This document shows positions 36,800-48,669 of a stretch of DNA of 64,000 nucleotides, piece after piece. Below the pieces are notes generated by a model, which was given only the letters and a program-made list of their open reading frames with translations, had not been told where the DNA came from and ran no database searches. Made by a program: the position numbers and the translations under genes. The stretch comes from Saururus chinensis (lineage: Eukaryota; Streptophyta; Magnoliopsida; Piperales; Saururaceae): assembly GCA_035235625.1 (NCBI GenBank), contig CP141145.1, forward strand, positions 41,644,668-41,708,667, given 5' to 3'. Each line of letters opens with the position of its first letter. Within the stretch, counting starts at the first letter, position 1.

Positions 36800-38036
36800 A
36801 GTGGTGAAGTGGCTGGGTTTTATCTCATCTAGATGCTTGAGCAGATTTCGAAATGGCGATTACGCCCCTGCCCGAGGGGAATGAAATGGAGATGAAAGGG
36901 AGACAATTTTCTCGTGCACAATATTTTTTTAAATTTTTTTAATCAAAACACGTGCAGATGGAAAAAATAATCCCAATGGAACCGTTTCATAAAAGTCCAT
37001 TCGGTGGTTTATACGTGTTTAAGCACGAGTGAATTCAATTTTTTTTAGTTCGGTGTACGTGTTAGAAATAAGAAAATATTAGGTACGAATAATCTACCAA
37101 AGTGGCATACCTAGAACACATTAAAATGTGACATATCACCTTTTTTTTTATCATATTGGCTAATTTTTTAAAAAATAAAAGAGGATGAACTAGTCACTTT
37201 ATGATTAGCGATAGGTACCATGTAAGTATGTTACGTTGGTACCTTATTTGTACCTAATAGTTTCTCATTAAAATATGAATAAACTTATACGGTTTCATTA
37301 GAGATACCTTCTCATATAGAAGAGATTTATTTTCAAGTGTTCTACTAAATTGGCTACTATGGGGGCTAATAAAAAGGCTGCGTTTGAATCCACATTCAAA
37401 GAGTCAATGTTCATGTTTGAGTAAATTTATTAGAACTAATTTAACCGTATGTAGTTTTCTAATTAGAAATATTTTTAATACTTCACTCTAATAATAAGCC
37501 TAATGTAAAAAACACATGAAAACTTTTTATTTGTCAGATCAATAACATGCACATCAATACATATTAGCATCAATAGTTTTTGCACTAATGTGCGCCAACG
37601 TATATGTCATCAGTCTCAAATATTAATAGTTATCATATGTTCCTTATGCTAAGCTCATTGTTAAAATGGAGCATGAAAAACTCTTCCTTTTTCACTATGT
37701 TGTAATAATGACTCAATGTAGTTATCTTATATGTTGAACAAGCATTTACATTATTCTAGTTAGAATCATGTGTATTGTATGTATAAATATAGTTTAGTTG
37801 AAAAATAAAATAAATTATATTATTATATAAAGCACCAAGAGTGACGAATTTTTTTTTGTATTTTTTAAATCCAAATATACATGTAGTAGGCAAGCTATAA
37901 ATCCAAATCTTTGTGTCAGATTAACAACTAATATTAATTAACATGTGGTAGCAATATAAGAGAATCTAAGTAAATATTTTTTCTTAAATATATTCAAAGC
38001 ACATAAAAAATTAAACTTGTATTATAAGAAGAATGT
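36800..38036. other. AT-rich intergenic DNA, promoter side of the kinase gene
   Basis: The first few hundred bases upstream of 36696 (minus strand) must hold the kinase promoter, but I see no convincing TATA box. The rest is AT-rich with no gene recognised. Confidence 0.4.
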
Positions 38037-38838
38037 GTCTATTTCCCCCCCCCCCCCAAATGCTTAGAGCCCTACACCACAGAAAAATAACTGATATTTT
38101 TTAACAACTCAGTACCCCCCACACCCCCTTATAATTGTACTCATACCACCCCAACATCCTAAAACGTCTGAAGGTTTTTTAGTGGATGGTGCCCTCTGCC
38201 AAATAAAATTGATTTTAGATAGAGGCCTTAAGTCCCTGTCAAATTCTACAGATTGTGACGGTGACCCCCCCCCCCCGCGAGAAGTTTTTTAAAAGTTTAA
38301 AAAACTTTTAGAAGTTTCGTTGCAGGGGGTACCCCCCGACAAATAAAATTGCATTATATGGGAAACAAAGGTTTCTGTCAATGTCTGCATATTGTGGCAG
38401 TGACCTCTCCTTGCCAGAAACCATCCAGAAGTTTAAAAAATTTTCATAGGTTTCTTGGCGCAGGATATCATTCGCCAAATAAAACTTATTTGGACAGAAG
38501 TTCCCCGTCAAATTTTGTATATTTTGGCGGTGATTACCCTCTGCCATAAACCATCTAGAAGTTTTCCGTATGAGCATCAAGGTGAGGGGAAGAGAGGAGT
38601 CATAAGCAAGGGGGGAGAAAGAAAATGACCAGGGAAGAGGAACCACAAGCGACAGGTGAAATGGAAGAGCTTACGCTAGAGGAGGAATATTATGAATAAG
38701 GCATTAAAAGAGCAAAAATAGAATTAAAAAGAATGGTGGTGGCGGGGGGTATTTAATAATTTATTAAATCTTTTTGGGGTGTGTTAAGTATAGGAGGTTT
38801 GAGTAAAAAAAAATTTGGAGGGTGGAGGGGGAATAGCC
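38037..38838. mobile_element. Inverted-end DNA repeat with internal subrepeats (copy 2)
   Basis: Starts GTCTATTTCCCC and ends GGGGGAATAGCC, matching the ends of 32509-34459. Inside are about three units of roughly 165 bp. Each has a GGGGGTACCCCC-type palindrome, CCAAATAAAA, a CCCGTCAA motif, GGCGGTGA, and CCATCCAGAAGTTT. Runs of C (38045 and 38262) vary the spacing. Shorter than copy 1 and without the purine block. No coding capacity. Confidence 0.65.
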
Positions 38839-41800
38839 TCGTTCTTTTACAAAGACCAAGATATAAAACATAGATAAAATAAGAATTAAAGTAAAAACTA
38901 TAGGTAAATATAAATAAAATTTAAAAGTTATATCGTCATTCAATTAGATTTATATAGTAGTATAGTATTAATAAGTGAAATTATTTATGTTAAACATGAT
39001 TAATATAATTTTATCTTAATATTTTTGGGTTAGTAATGAAGTAAATGGAAACATGGTCAATGAGGGGGAACAATTATGAGCCTAGTTTCTCTGGAAAAAG
39101 GAGCATATAAAACAAAATATTAGAGCTTTTATGTAATTATAATACTAAAAAATATGTGTAATCTATTTAAAGGAAAAATTAGAATGGAAATTCCAGATTA
39201 TATATTACAAAGGTTATTGAAATTTTAAGAGAAAAAATTGACCCAAAATAAAATAAAAGGACATAATGAACATGACAGTTTTTGAAATTTGTGGACTCAA
39301 TGGCTAGTTTGATTGTTATAAAATATTTACATTTTTTTAGCGTATTTCACATAATAATAAAGAGTAATTTATAACAACTAACTTAACAAGTCACAATAAG
39401 TAGGGGTATCAACAAGTAGGGCATGTGTCGGGTAAGGCTTTACCCACATCCATCCCCGCTTTTAAATATTTTGCTCATATCTTATTAATTACCTATTTCT
39501 CTATTCATTACGTACACCATACCCATTACCTATCTGGTAAATAGTTAACCGATTAATAAATAAATAAATAATAATAATAAATAAACTATCGTAAATAATG
39601 TATATTTTAAAAGTTCATCTAATGTATCATAAGTTCAATTAAATAAAGACTTGAACAATATTGCATATACAAACCTCACTTTATGCAACGAGTATAACAT
39701 GAGAAGATACAAAATGGCCACATTCTCTTCCATTTTTTATATCCAAGATATCACAATGAAATGCAAATTTTTCCAATAAAAATACAAAATATTCCATATG
39801 TAAGATATTATCCTTAGGTAGTATATGCAAATGTGTCATTATTTATAATTTTGGTAATGAATATAGATAAGGGGTTACCTATACCTTGCTTATATAATAA
39901 ATGGGCAATTAAAATTACCTACTTATTTTACCTATTACGTATTTATCAATTAGTCGTCTACAAATTTTAAATTAAGTAAGCAGGTAAGGCAGGTAAATAG
40001 TTACCCTTTACAAACAAGAACCCTCACGCTGGCCACGACTTAAAAGGACAAAATTTGTGAATGTTGTATGGGCTTGTCACGTTTTATAATTTTTTTTCTA
40101 GGTACAATTTTTATGGAGGTGCTAGAGATGAGGAAGTAAAGTTTTTGAAGCTTGAAATCTTCAAAAAATACATTTTCAAAGGGAATATCTCTGTACTTAT
40201 TTTTTGTCACGGTAACTTCCCGGGGTCGAGGTATCTCGCACTCCACGTACTTTTGGTGACATTGAATTTGCCTATGCAAGCCCTCTCAAATGAAAAGTGG
40301 CGCAATGCCATTATCTTGTGGCGCAATTATAATTAAGACCTCATCATAAGTTAAATCATATTGCAAACTTAGACCTTATTGTAGTTTAGACTACATCACA
40401 ACCTACATTAGTATATAAAATAAATTACAATTAATTTTTTTTTTAAGATAGGTATAGGTATAAATTGTAAAGGGATGAAAAAAATTATGAAAAAAATTAT
40501 TTTTTTGTAAATTATAAGAAATATATAACTTATTTGTCCCTCAACTTTACTTATCAACTTTTAGTTTTTTCTTTTTGGTGATTTCAAGGAACTGGGTTCA
40601 GAAATGTGAACTCTCTAAAAGTCTACGAAGAATTGTACCAAAAGTGAGATTTACCGCGTCCGAGTCACGTCCGTGCCATTTAGGCACGAATACGTAAGCA
40701 AAAGTGACGGACGAAACACAGAGAACGCATCTGGGTTGTCGAAATATGATAGTCCCAACTGGCACACACAAATCAACGGTCAAGTAACAATATCGATAAG
40801 GTAACCCGTGCCGCCACTTGTGCTGTCCCGGGGCCTGGAAACTTCGCGTATCCCTTCCAGCCTTCCGTAAGATTAGTTTTATTTATTGGATAGTGATATT
40901 TTTATAAAATAAATCTACAAAAATTTGTACAAATGTGTTGATTGGATTTTACAAGTAGGCCTATATAAAGATTATATAAGTTCACTCGTCAAGACCAATC
41001 AATACTTATATATAAGTTTTTATATACAATTTAAATATAAAAATATTATTTTTTTATTTATACTGTACATGGAATTTCTCATAAGCAGCCTTGAAACTTG
41101 AAAGTGTTTTTACTGCTCGCACACATATGATACCACAAATATTATATATTATAAATCTCAATCAAGAGTTTTTATGTATTTCATTATGGCCAATCACGGA
41201 GAGATGCTTGCCCGCCGGTTATCAACTCCCCGGTCATAGCTTATGACTGGGTGTGAATAATATTGTGAAGAATTATATTTCATCTTTCGCTATTATTCTC
41301 CCTTGAAAAATAATTTAGGCATATGCGCTGAAAGCTTGGGCGTTAGCTACTCGCTTTGCTGCTCTAATTCTGTTAGCATGAGGAGGTTGCGGTATTGATA
41401 CCTGCTCAGAGTCCACTGTCCAGTACGCCTTCTCAACCCTGCTGAGCGGAGCTCAAGTGGCCCAATATCAGCAAGTCACAACGGGGCGGGGCCCAAAATT
41501 ATATTAGTGGAAAAGTTGTTAAGCGAAGACTGTGTGGGGTCAGCCTCAAATGTTGAAATTGAACCTCCGTTCTCTTTGATTTGGTCAGCGTCAATAGGAA
41601 TTGCCGTTTTCAGACCGATGTGGATAATTGAGACCACAGTCTGATTCAATCTTTGGCCTGAAAAACGCTTATAAAAGCCGATGGCTTGCTTTACCTCCCC
41701 ACCAGGCAAAAGAAGAACCTTTCTTTCAACGGCAGTCTCCCTCCCAGAAACGAAAAATGCGGTCGCTTCATTGACAAATTATACAAGGAAATGATATTGG

Positions 41801-42881
41801 TTGGAGTAGGTCGCGGCCCATCTTTAAAGAATAAAAGGCAATAAAGCAAGCGTTGCAGTGGGGAGATGTCATTCCGAACCTGCTTATTTTTTTAATCAGA
41901 TGGCCTAATTAAATTAAACTTGAGAGCATAATTTATTTATTTATTGGGCGAAACCTTACACTGACAGGACACCCGCACATAGTATTTCCTTTTGCTAATT
42001 ATTTTCGTGATTACGTGATGCGACAGCTTTCTTAAAAATCAGTGACTGATAAAGTAGTGGCCGCTCCGCTGCTCATGACTGTTTCTTGCTTCTTCAACTT
42101 GAATATTCATTGGAGGCAGATTTTTGTGAGAAGCTGATCCGTTTTAGGGTCTAGGCTAATACCTCTCGTGATGGGGTTTTTTCCTCGTTTTTTCTGTCAA
42201 CTTTCCTTCCAGAACTATTCCCAGCGGCAACCAAACTACCCAGAAATTTGACGCATGCTTATGGTGTCAACTCAATCCCCATCTTTCATGAAACAAGTAA
42301 GTCTTTGGACAAAGCTTGGTAAAACTTTTTCACATGTCACCCCGTTCTATTGGAGGAAGATGGTCAAAAGTCGATCTTCCCTTTCTCCAAAGAAAGTTTA
42401 CTTTTTTGTAAATTTGGTTGCAACTTGGCCAACTCTTTAACCACTCTGTCACTTCCAAGTATCTTTGCGAACCGGACCGAGTGTAGTTAATTGGTTAATA
42501 GAAAAATCTTCTGCTTTTGTCAGCTAACCCCAGTGTTTAAGTTATCGTAATTAACTGCTAAGGTTGAAGAGGGTCTTTCTTTTCGTTTTGACTCACAAGT
42601 AGCAACTTACACGGCATCTTTTCGTCCTACACGCTACCCCATGACCCGACCCCTTCAACGCCTGCTAGTCAAGTAAAACTTCAGTCAAGATACAACATAT
42701 TTTGCTGCTTTTCCCTATACTCCCCCGTTGAAACGGAATCATTTTCAATGATCTACTGTGACAATTAGCTGAGCATAAGCCGTATATAGTAAGCCTTTCA
42801 TCAATGAGATCAATGATGTATAGGCGTTGGTATTAATGTAAGTTAGCATGTGTAATATCAATTTTAAATATTAGAGTAGTG
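38839..42881. other. AT-rich intergenic DNA
   Basis: No gene is recognised in 4 kb. The block 39400-40020 has GGTAA/TTACC-rich ends that may be a decayed inverted-end repeat. 40600-40870 and 41180-42250 are less AT-rich but contain only short frames without family features. Confidence 0.45.
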
Positions 42882-43539
42882 CTGATAGAAATATGATTAA
42901 TAAAGAATTTTATTTACCTAAAAACCAAAACTTTAGAGATTGGTATTTTAAGACCTTTACAAAAACTCAACTTAATGAGTACAAAGAAATGTATTATAAA
43001 TTCTTATATGATAATAGGATTATCATCTATTTTAAATATTGGTTTGAGACTTATAATCCTTATAATAACAAAAATATGATGGTCATAACTGATCATTATA
43101 AAAATTGGACTACTAAAGAAGGAAAGAATTTAATATCAATACATCCTCCTTCTAGTCCGTTACAAATAAATAATAATAACCAAATTTTGGAAACTACTCA
43201 TTTTTCCCAAATTACGGGAGACAATACAAATCCTTTACAACAAACTATTGTAAAACAAAATAATCATACAAATCTGAATTTGCAGACCATTAATAATCAA
43301 TTAATCAGAATTGAAGATCAAATAGGAAACTTTTCCTACAATTCAATATCTTAACCGAGTTCTTCAGGATTGACTCCAAGGATAAAACCTCCCATAACAA
43401 TTCCTGATTTCAAACTTGGAAAAGCTCAACCTTGTGATAATGAGCTACTTGAACAACTCACCGACAGATTAATAAATCTTAATATTAATAAACCTAATAG
43501 GAATATTACGATGTTATCTCATCAAAATCCATTAACGAA
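42882..43539 (+). mobile_element. Endogenous pararetrovirus fragment, left part of the plus copy
   Basis: Matches, in opposite orientation, the stretch around 54100-54803 of the larger copy downstream (NKEFYLPKNQNFRDWYF wording in both). It covers the movement/coat protein junction region of a Caulimoviridae genome. It ends where the 5.1-kb LTR piece begins; its last 289 bases are repeated after that piece. Broken fragment. Confidence 0.8.
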
Positions 43540-43899
43540 TCCCTGATTTTTCTATGATTTTCTGGGATTTTTCTGCCATTTTTTGGTCATTTTCGGCAGG
43601 AAAATGTGACGTTTCAGCGTATGGGTATTTGTGTCTTTTCCCCGTATTTATACCCGTAGAGTCGGGTGTGGGGCTTAGTCGCGGGCCACGGGCCTCGTTG
43701 CGCGCTTATGGCGCGAATTTTGGAGGTTCGACGCGTAACCAGTGGGTTAACGCGCGTTGAGCGTACGTTTGGAAAAAGAAAAGAAAAAAAAATAAAACAG
43801 GAAAATTGGATCGGGATCGGGATCGCCCGATCCAGAACTTCCTGCGCGATGAACAAGATCGCCGCCCCCCATTCCGCCTTTTCCCTGTGCCCGGCCGCC

Positions 43900-44610
43900 G
43901 CCGGCCGCCGGCAGGCCGCAGGACGCCGGCAAAGGCTCCGCCCCGGCGGTGCGACGCCGAGGGGCCACTGCCCCGGCCGCCCACGGCCGCGCCGCCCCGA
44001 CTTTTTCGGTTAGCCTCTTCACTGTGTATTTTGGATTCTGCCGCCGCCGTAGGCCGGCGAGGGCCGGCCGGCCGCCCACGGCTCCGCCATGGGCCGGCGA
44101 CGGCGGGAGGCCACTCCCCCCGGCCCCGGACGGCCCCAGCTCCGCCGTCCCGCTCCCTCTCTCTGCTGCCCTGTTTTCCGCCCCCACTTTGGATCGCCGT
44201 TCCGCCGCCGCCACGGGCCGGCACGGCCCGACCGGCCGGCCACGGCTACGCCCCGGGCCGGCGACGGTGAGGAGCCACTCCTCCCGGCCCGGTGGGCCTC
44301 CGTTCCGCCGCCCGTCCTCATCCCCCTCTCTGCCCTGTTTTTCCGCCGGACGACTGTTTTGGTCGATTTGGGGCCGCCGGCGGCGAGCTGCGGCTGATCG
44401 GACCTCCGTCCGGCACCGCCTTGCTCCGGCGACGGCGAGGAGCCCCTCCTCCCGGCCCGGTGGGCCTCGGCACCGCCGCCCCACCCTCTTTCCCCCTCTG
44501 TTCACTGTTCCGCCGACGGACTGTTTGGGCAAACAGTGGCCGCCGGCGGTGATCTGCGGCCGATTCGGCCTTCCCCCAGCCCCGCCTTGCTCCGGCGAAG
44601 GCAGTGGACT
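43900..44610 (+). repeat. GC-rich minisatellite, about 165-bp unit
   Basis: About five imperfect units, with landmarks near 43925, 44094, 44256, 44427 and 44590. They share GGCCGGCGACGGCGAGGAGC and CTCCTCCCGGCCCGGTGGGC wording and a CCCTCTCTGCCCTGTTTTCCGCC block. Exceptionally CG-rich against the AT-rich window. Confidence 0.8.
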
Positions 44611-45834
44611 ATACCTCTGTGCCCGATTCAGCCACCGCCCCCATGGCCACTCTGCCCTTAAGGGTTTTCTCCGGTCGTCCCCTATTTTTGGCCTGCGTCC
44701 AAAAGTCGGACGCCGGATTTATTTTGGCGGACCTTAGTTCAGCTCCGCCCCAGCCCGGTGATGCCAATGGGCCACCCCTCTGGGTCTTGTTCAGCCTTGC
44801 GGCCCGTAGCCGCAGCTAGTCCGCCTTATCGGCATGTGTGCCGTTGACTCTTCTTGCCCATTTTACGCCGTCGGTACCGGACGGCCTCGGTCAAGAGATT
44901 GTATGTCTTACCTTGACAGAAGGTGGACAAGTTCACCTGCTCAGGCCTTGGCCAGTGACGGCCTCGTGGCCTTTGCTCGACCGTGAACCCTCCCCTTGCC
45001 CTATACCGTGCGAGATGCACAGCCGCCCGCACCATGGGTATTGGTTGTGGGTGTCGATCGGCGATGTTGCCGCTTAGATTGGCCACAGCTAAGGGCCTTA
45101 GCCCTGTTGGCTTTTGTGGGCCTTGAGTCGCCTCATTTCAGCCATCTCCCCCGCCCTTTGGGCCGCGTGCGCATGTAGCCAAGTGTGTACTTCTGGGTTT
45201 AGGCGCCGCATTCGTGCCGCCTAACCATCGGTTGGCTTTGCCACCGAGTGGAGTTGACCACTAGAGCTGTCCTCCACCTCTCCTTTGGTTCTCGAGCATT
45301 GCCCCATGCTCTCCGCCCGTATGTGGGCCTTTGTTGACCGAAATCATCGCCGTTGGGTGCTGTCCACGGTCGATTTCGACGTCTTGTGGCCGGCTGTGCA
45401 CGTCTTAGCCACCGGCTGATCTTCAGTGTACACCATCAACTTCGGGTCGCACCGCCACTTAGGTTGGCTTGACATTTCTCCCGGCCGCCATAGGGTGCCG
45501 CCGTGGATCGCGGGTTTTGCTGCATTGATATCTGACACTCTGTTTGGCCGTGATAGTTCCGGCGCATCTTGAAATCCTCGGGACAGCAGCTCTCTCAGCC
45601 AGGCAACGGTTTTGACCGCCAACTCCGCCGCCGACGCCGCCACCGTCGTATGCTCGCCATCGAACGTCATGATTACGAGGTAGGGGAGCTTTGAACTCGT
45701 AAATTCATGAAGCATGCTTTGAATGAGTAGCAGCATGCTAGGATTGTATGATTCCATGCTTGGATGTTAAGTAACGATCCGATTGCATGATGTGCATGTA
45801 AGCATGATTGTATGGTATGATTGATATGCATGAG

Positions 45835-46185
45835 ATGTATGCATGTTTTATGGATGTGGATTATGTATGCGCTGGCGATGGCTAGTAAATATGTCAGTAT
45901 GCTATGTATGGGTTATGCACGTGCTAGTGATGGCTAGCGTGCATGTTTGAAGTATGTATGAATGTGTGTGTGCACGTGCTAGAGATGACTAGTGTGTACG
46001 TTTGATGTATGCATGTGCTAGTGATGGCTAGCGTGCATGTTTGATGTATGTGTGAATGTATGCATGTGCTAGTGATGGCTAGCGTGCATGTTTGACGTGT
46101 GGATGCATGTGCTAGTGATGGCTAGCGTGCATGTTTGACGTGTGGATGCATGTGCTAGTGATGGCTAGCGTGCATGTTTGTAAGT
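45835..46185 (+). repeat. Minisatellite with GTGCTAGTGATGGCTAGCGTG units
   Basis: About eight units of 40-60 bp, several near-identical (GCATGTGCTAGTGATGGC then TAGCGTGCATGTTTGACG). Located in the same relative place as the minisatellite of the Tekay-like LTR. Confidence 0.85.
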
Positions 46186-46929
46186 TATGTATGTATGGCC
46201 GTATGTATATGTTATACGTATGTGTGAGACATATGTATGTATGATGGCATTTTGCCTATGCTTTGGATGTGCGTATGTGTTTGTGGGCAGAGGTATGGGC
46301 GATGGACAGTAAGGGGTGACAGAAGCTCTGTCTGAATTTGGATGCGGTTGTGTAAGCGTATGATAGAGGATAAGAGTAGGACGGGCAAGGATTAGAATGG
46401 ATCAGTTTGGGGTGGATTATATGTTGGGCATTTGTCAGACAGTAAGAGGGTTCATAATTGTACAAGCATAACGTACAGATTATGAAGTGAAAAATAAGTA
46501 TAATAAGTGAGATATAAGTAAGAGGGCGACAACTGGGTTGGCTCTGAGGAGCGTTATTTGAGGATGTCAGTGTAAGAGGTTTTGGCCATAAGATGGATGG
46601 CGAAGTGTAAGACTGTAAGGGTTTGGTGTACGATGAGTTTTGTCCATGATGTGGACGGGTAAGTGAAGTCTGCTGCCCTAACGAACTTGGGTTTCGGATC
46701 GGGCTCAGCTTCAGTTTGACCAGTCGAGGACTGTGAGTTTGTGTGGCATAATTGTACCGCATAATATATTTAATTCAAACTAAAATTATAAGCACAGCTA
46801 ATGATAGCGTTGTGAGTTTGAGACCTGAGGGTTCGACGGATTAAGTTCCGTGTTTGAGCTGGCCGCTGATGAGTTGGCCGAGCGTTCATCATGTCTTGCC
46901 ATGGTGTTTATCCTGCGGGATGTTGTCTG

Positions 46930-47170
46930 TGTGCTATGTAGAGCACCGAACGTCTGATGCTCTACTGAGAGCGACGTTGTTTCTGTTTTGGTCTGCGTGC
47001 TGTATAAGCCCAGACGTTTGATGCTCTGTTGAGAGCGATGTATGTTTCTGACTTTGTCTGCGTGCTGTATGAAGCCCAGACGTCTGATGCTCTCTGCTGA
47101 GAGCGATGTACGTTTCTGATTTGGTCTGTGTGCTGTGTAAGCCCAGACGTTTGATGCTCTGTTGAGAGCG
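46930..47170 (+). repeat. Tandem repeat of about 62 bp
   Basis: Four imperfect units carrying CGTCTGATGCTCTGTTGAGA and GGTCTGCGTGCTGTATAAGC. Confidence 0.8.
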
Positions 47171-47544
47171 TAGTATGTTTCCGCCCAAGAGTGGCACTGT
47201 ACGTTTCTGCCCAAGTGGCACTGTATGTTTTCTGCCCAAGAGTGGCAATGGCACTATAAGACCCATTATGGTGGGCAATTCTCTGGCACTATAAGACCCA
47301 TTATGGTGGGCAACTGTATGACCCCTTATGTGTGGGTGTTTATGTTTGCGCGCTCAGGTAAGTAGTATCATGGATCTACTCTTACCTGTTTGATCGAAAG
47401 GCCCCATGAGCATTGGTCTGCCTTACCTTCGCAAAGGTCCATGGCGTCTAGTCACTCCCCGGAGGTTAAGGTGTTGCCCCAGTGGCATTCTTTTCCATTT
47501 CGACGCTGGAGCTTATTAGTTGTAATGAGCTTCAGTGGTCGTTG

Positions 47545-47900
47545 ATATGTGTACGATTATGAGTACGACTGTATGAGTGTGAGTACGACTGTATGTGTAT
47601 GAGCAGGACTATAAGTGTATGAGTATGAGCAGGACTGTAAGTGTATGAGTATGAGTAAGACTGTAAGCGTATGAGTATGAGCACGACTGTAAGAGTATGA
47701 GTACGATTGTGAGAATATGGTTCTGAGTAAGACAGTAAGTATGATTTTGTGCAGACTGTACGAGTAAGGTCGTATGAGTCTGATTGTACGAGTAAGGTCG
47801 TACATGTATGGGTAAGCTGTATGAGTGAGCATATGATTGTACGAGTAAGATCGTACAAGAATGCGTATGTTGTATGAGTATGCGTACGGTGGTACGAGTA
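47545..47900 (+). repeat. Short tandem array of GTATGAGTACGACTGTAA units
   Basis: Around fifteen degenerate 18-24-bp units. The long minus-strand open frames here (tyrosine/serine-rich) are only the array read in frame. Confidence 0.8.
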
Positions 47901-48669
47901 ATTTGTACGACCCTGGATAAGGGTGTTGTATAAGTTGTTTGGATAGTATGATTTTGGCACAATGGTGCCTTTGGTATGATTTTGGCACGATGGTGCCTTG
48001 ATATGATTTTGGCACGGTGGTGCATTTGGTATATCTTTGGCACGATAGTGCATTTGGTATGATCGTATGCGTTTGAGCATGTTATGATTATTATGTTGAC
48101 TGCTTCATGTTTGAGTTGCATGATGCATGCATTTTTGAACTTGGAGTTCACCGTTTGGGATTTCCCCTACTGGGTATTTTCCTACTGAGTATGAAAATAC
48201 TCACCCTACTATTTTTAGCCCCGTTGTACGGGAGGTTTTGCAGGTTGTGTGGAGAGCTCCTGGAGATGGACGCTCGTTTCAGCGGTGGATTGATTCCCGT
48301 TGACTCAGGTATCAGCTTGACTCTCTGCGAGTTTATTTGTGCCACGATCTCCTGTATTGGGTGAGATGAGACATCATGATGTTTATCTGGACTTTCATTT
48401 GGATCAGTTAGTGGACTGTTAGGGGACTTGTACTCAGGGATGCCCGGGAGAGTGATTTGTATTTAAAAGTCTATGATCATAGCAAATTTATTCGTACGTG
48501 TGTTTTCGGGTAGCGCCTGAGGATATTTACTTTGGCCGCACGATGATTGACCGTATGATGTTTTAAATTATAAACAGGTTTTGATTTTATCGTTTTGACT
48601 CCGATTTATGGAAAAAAAAAATTTCTATGAGTTTTGAGAAAAAGGGATGAAAAATCTCGGGCGTTACAA

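Larger units (their letters stand above)
43540..48668 (+). mobile_element. Large repeat-rich LTR piece inserted in the pararetrovirus
   Basis: The right end, CTCGGGCGTTACA, is a normal LTR end and the TGAGTATGAAAATACTCACCC palindrome at 48186-48205 sits where the Tekay-like LTRs carry theirs. So this reads as a plus-strand long LTR of that general type. The left end has no TG start and looks incomplete. The piece carries four separate tandem arrays (listed). No 5-bp duplication flanks it; instead a 289-bp direct duplication does. No coding part seen: the open frames at 43700-44740 are by-products of the GC-rich array. Confidence 0.65.

Noticed and set aside
42255-42440. A 61-codon frame near 42.3 kb
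   Set aside because: No family resemblance, no promoter or splice context; expected by chance in DNA of this composition.
43706-44737. Several long open frames of 100-260 codons on both strands
   Set aside because: They arise from the CG-rich 165-bp minisatellite, which rarely produces stop codons; the proteins are low-complexity Pro/Arg/Ala text and overlap in all frames.
47532-48151. Minus-strand frames rich in Tyr, Ser and Thr
   Set aside because: They only restate the GTATGAGTACGACTGTAA-type tandem array.
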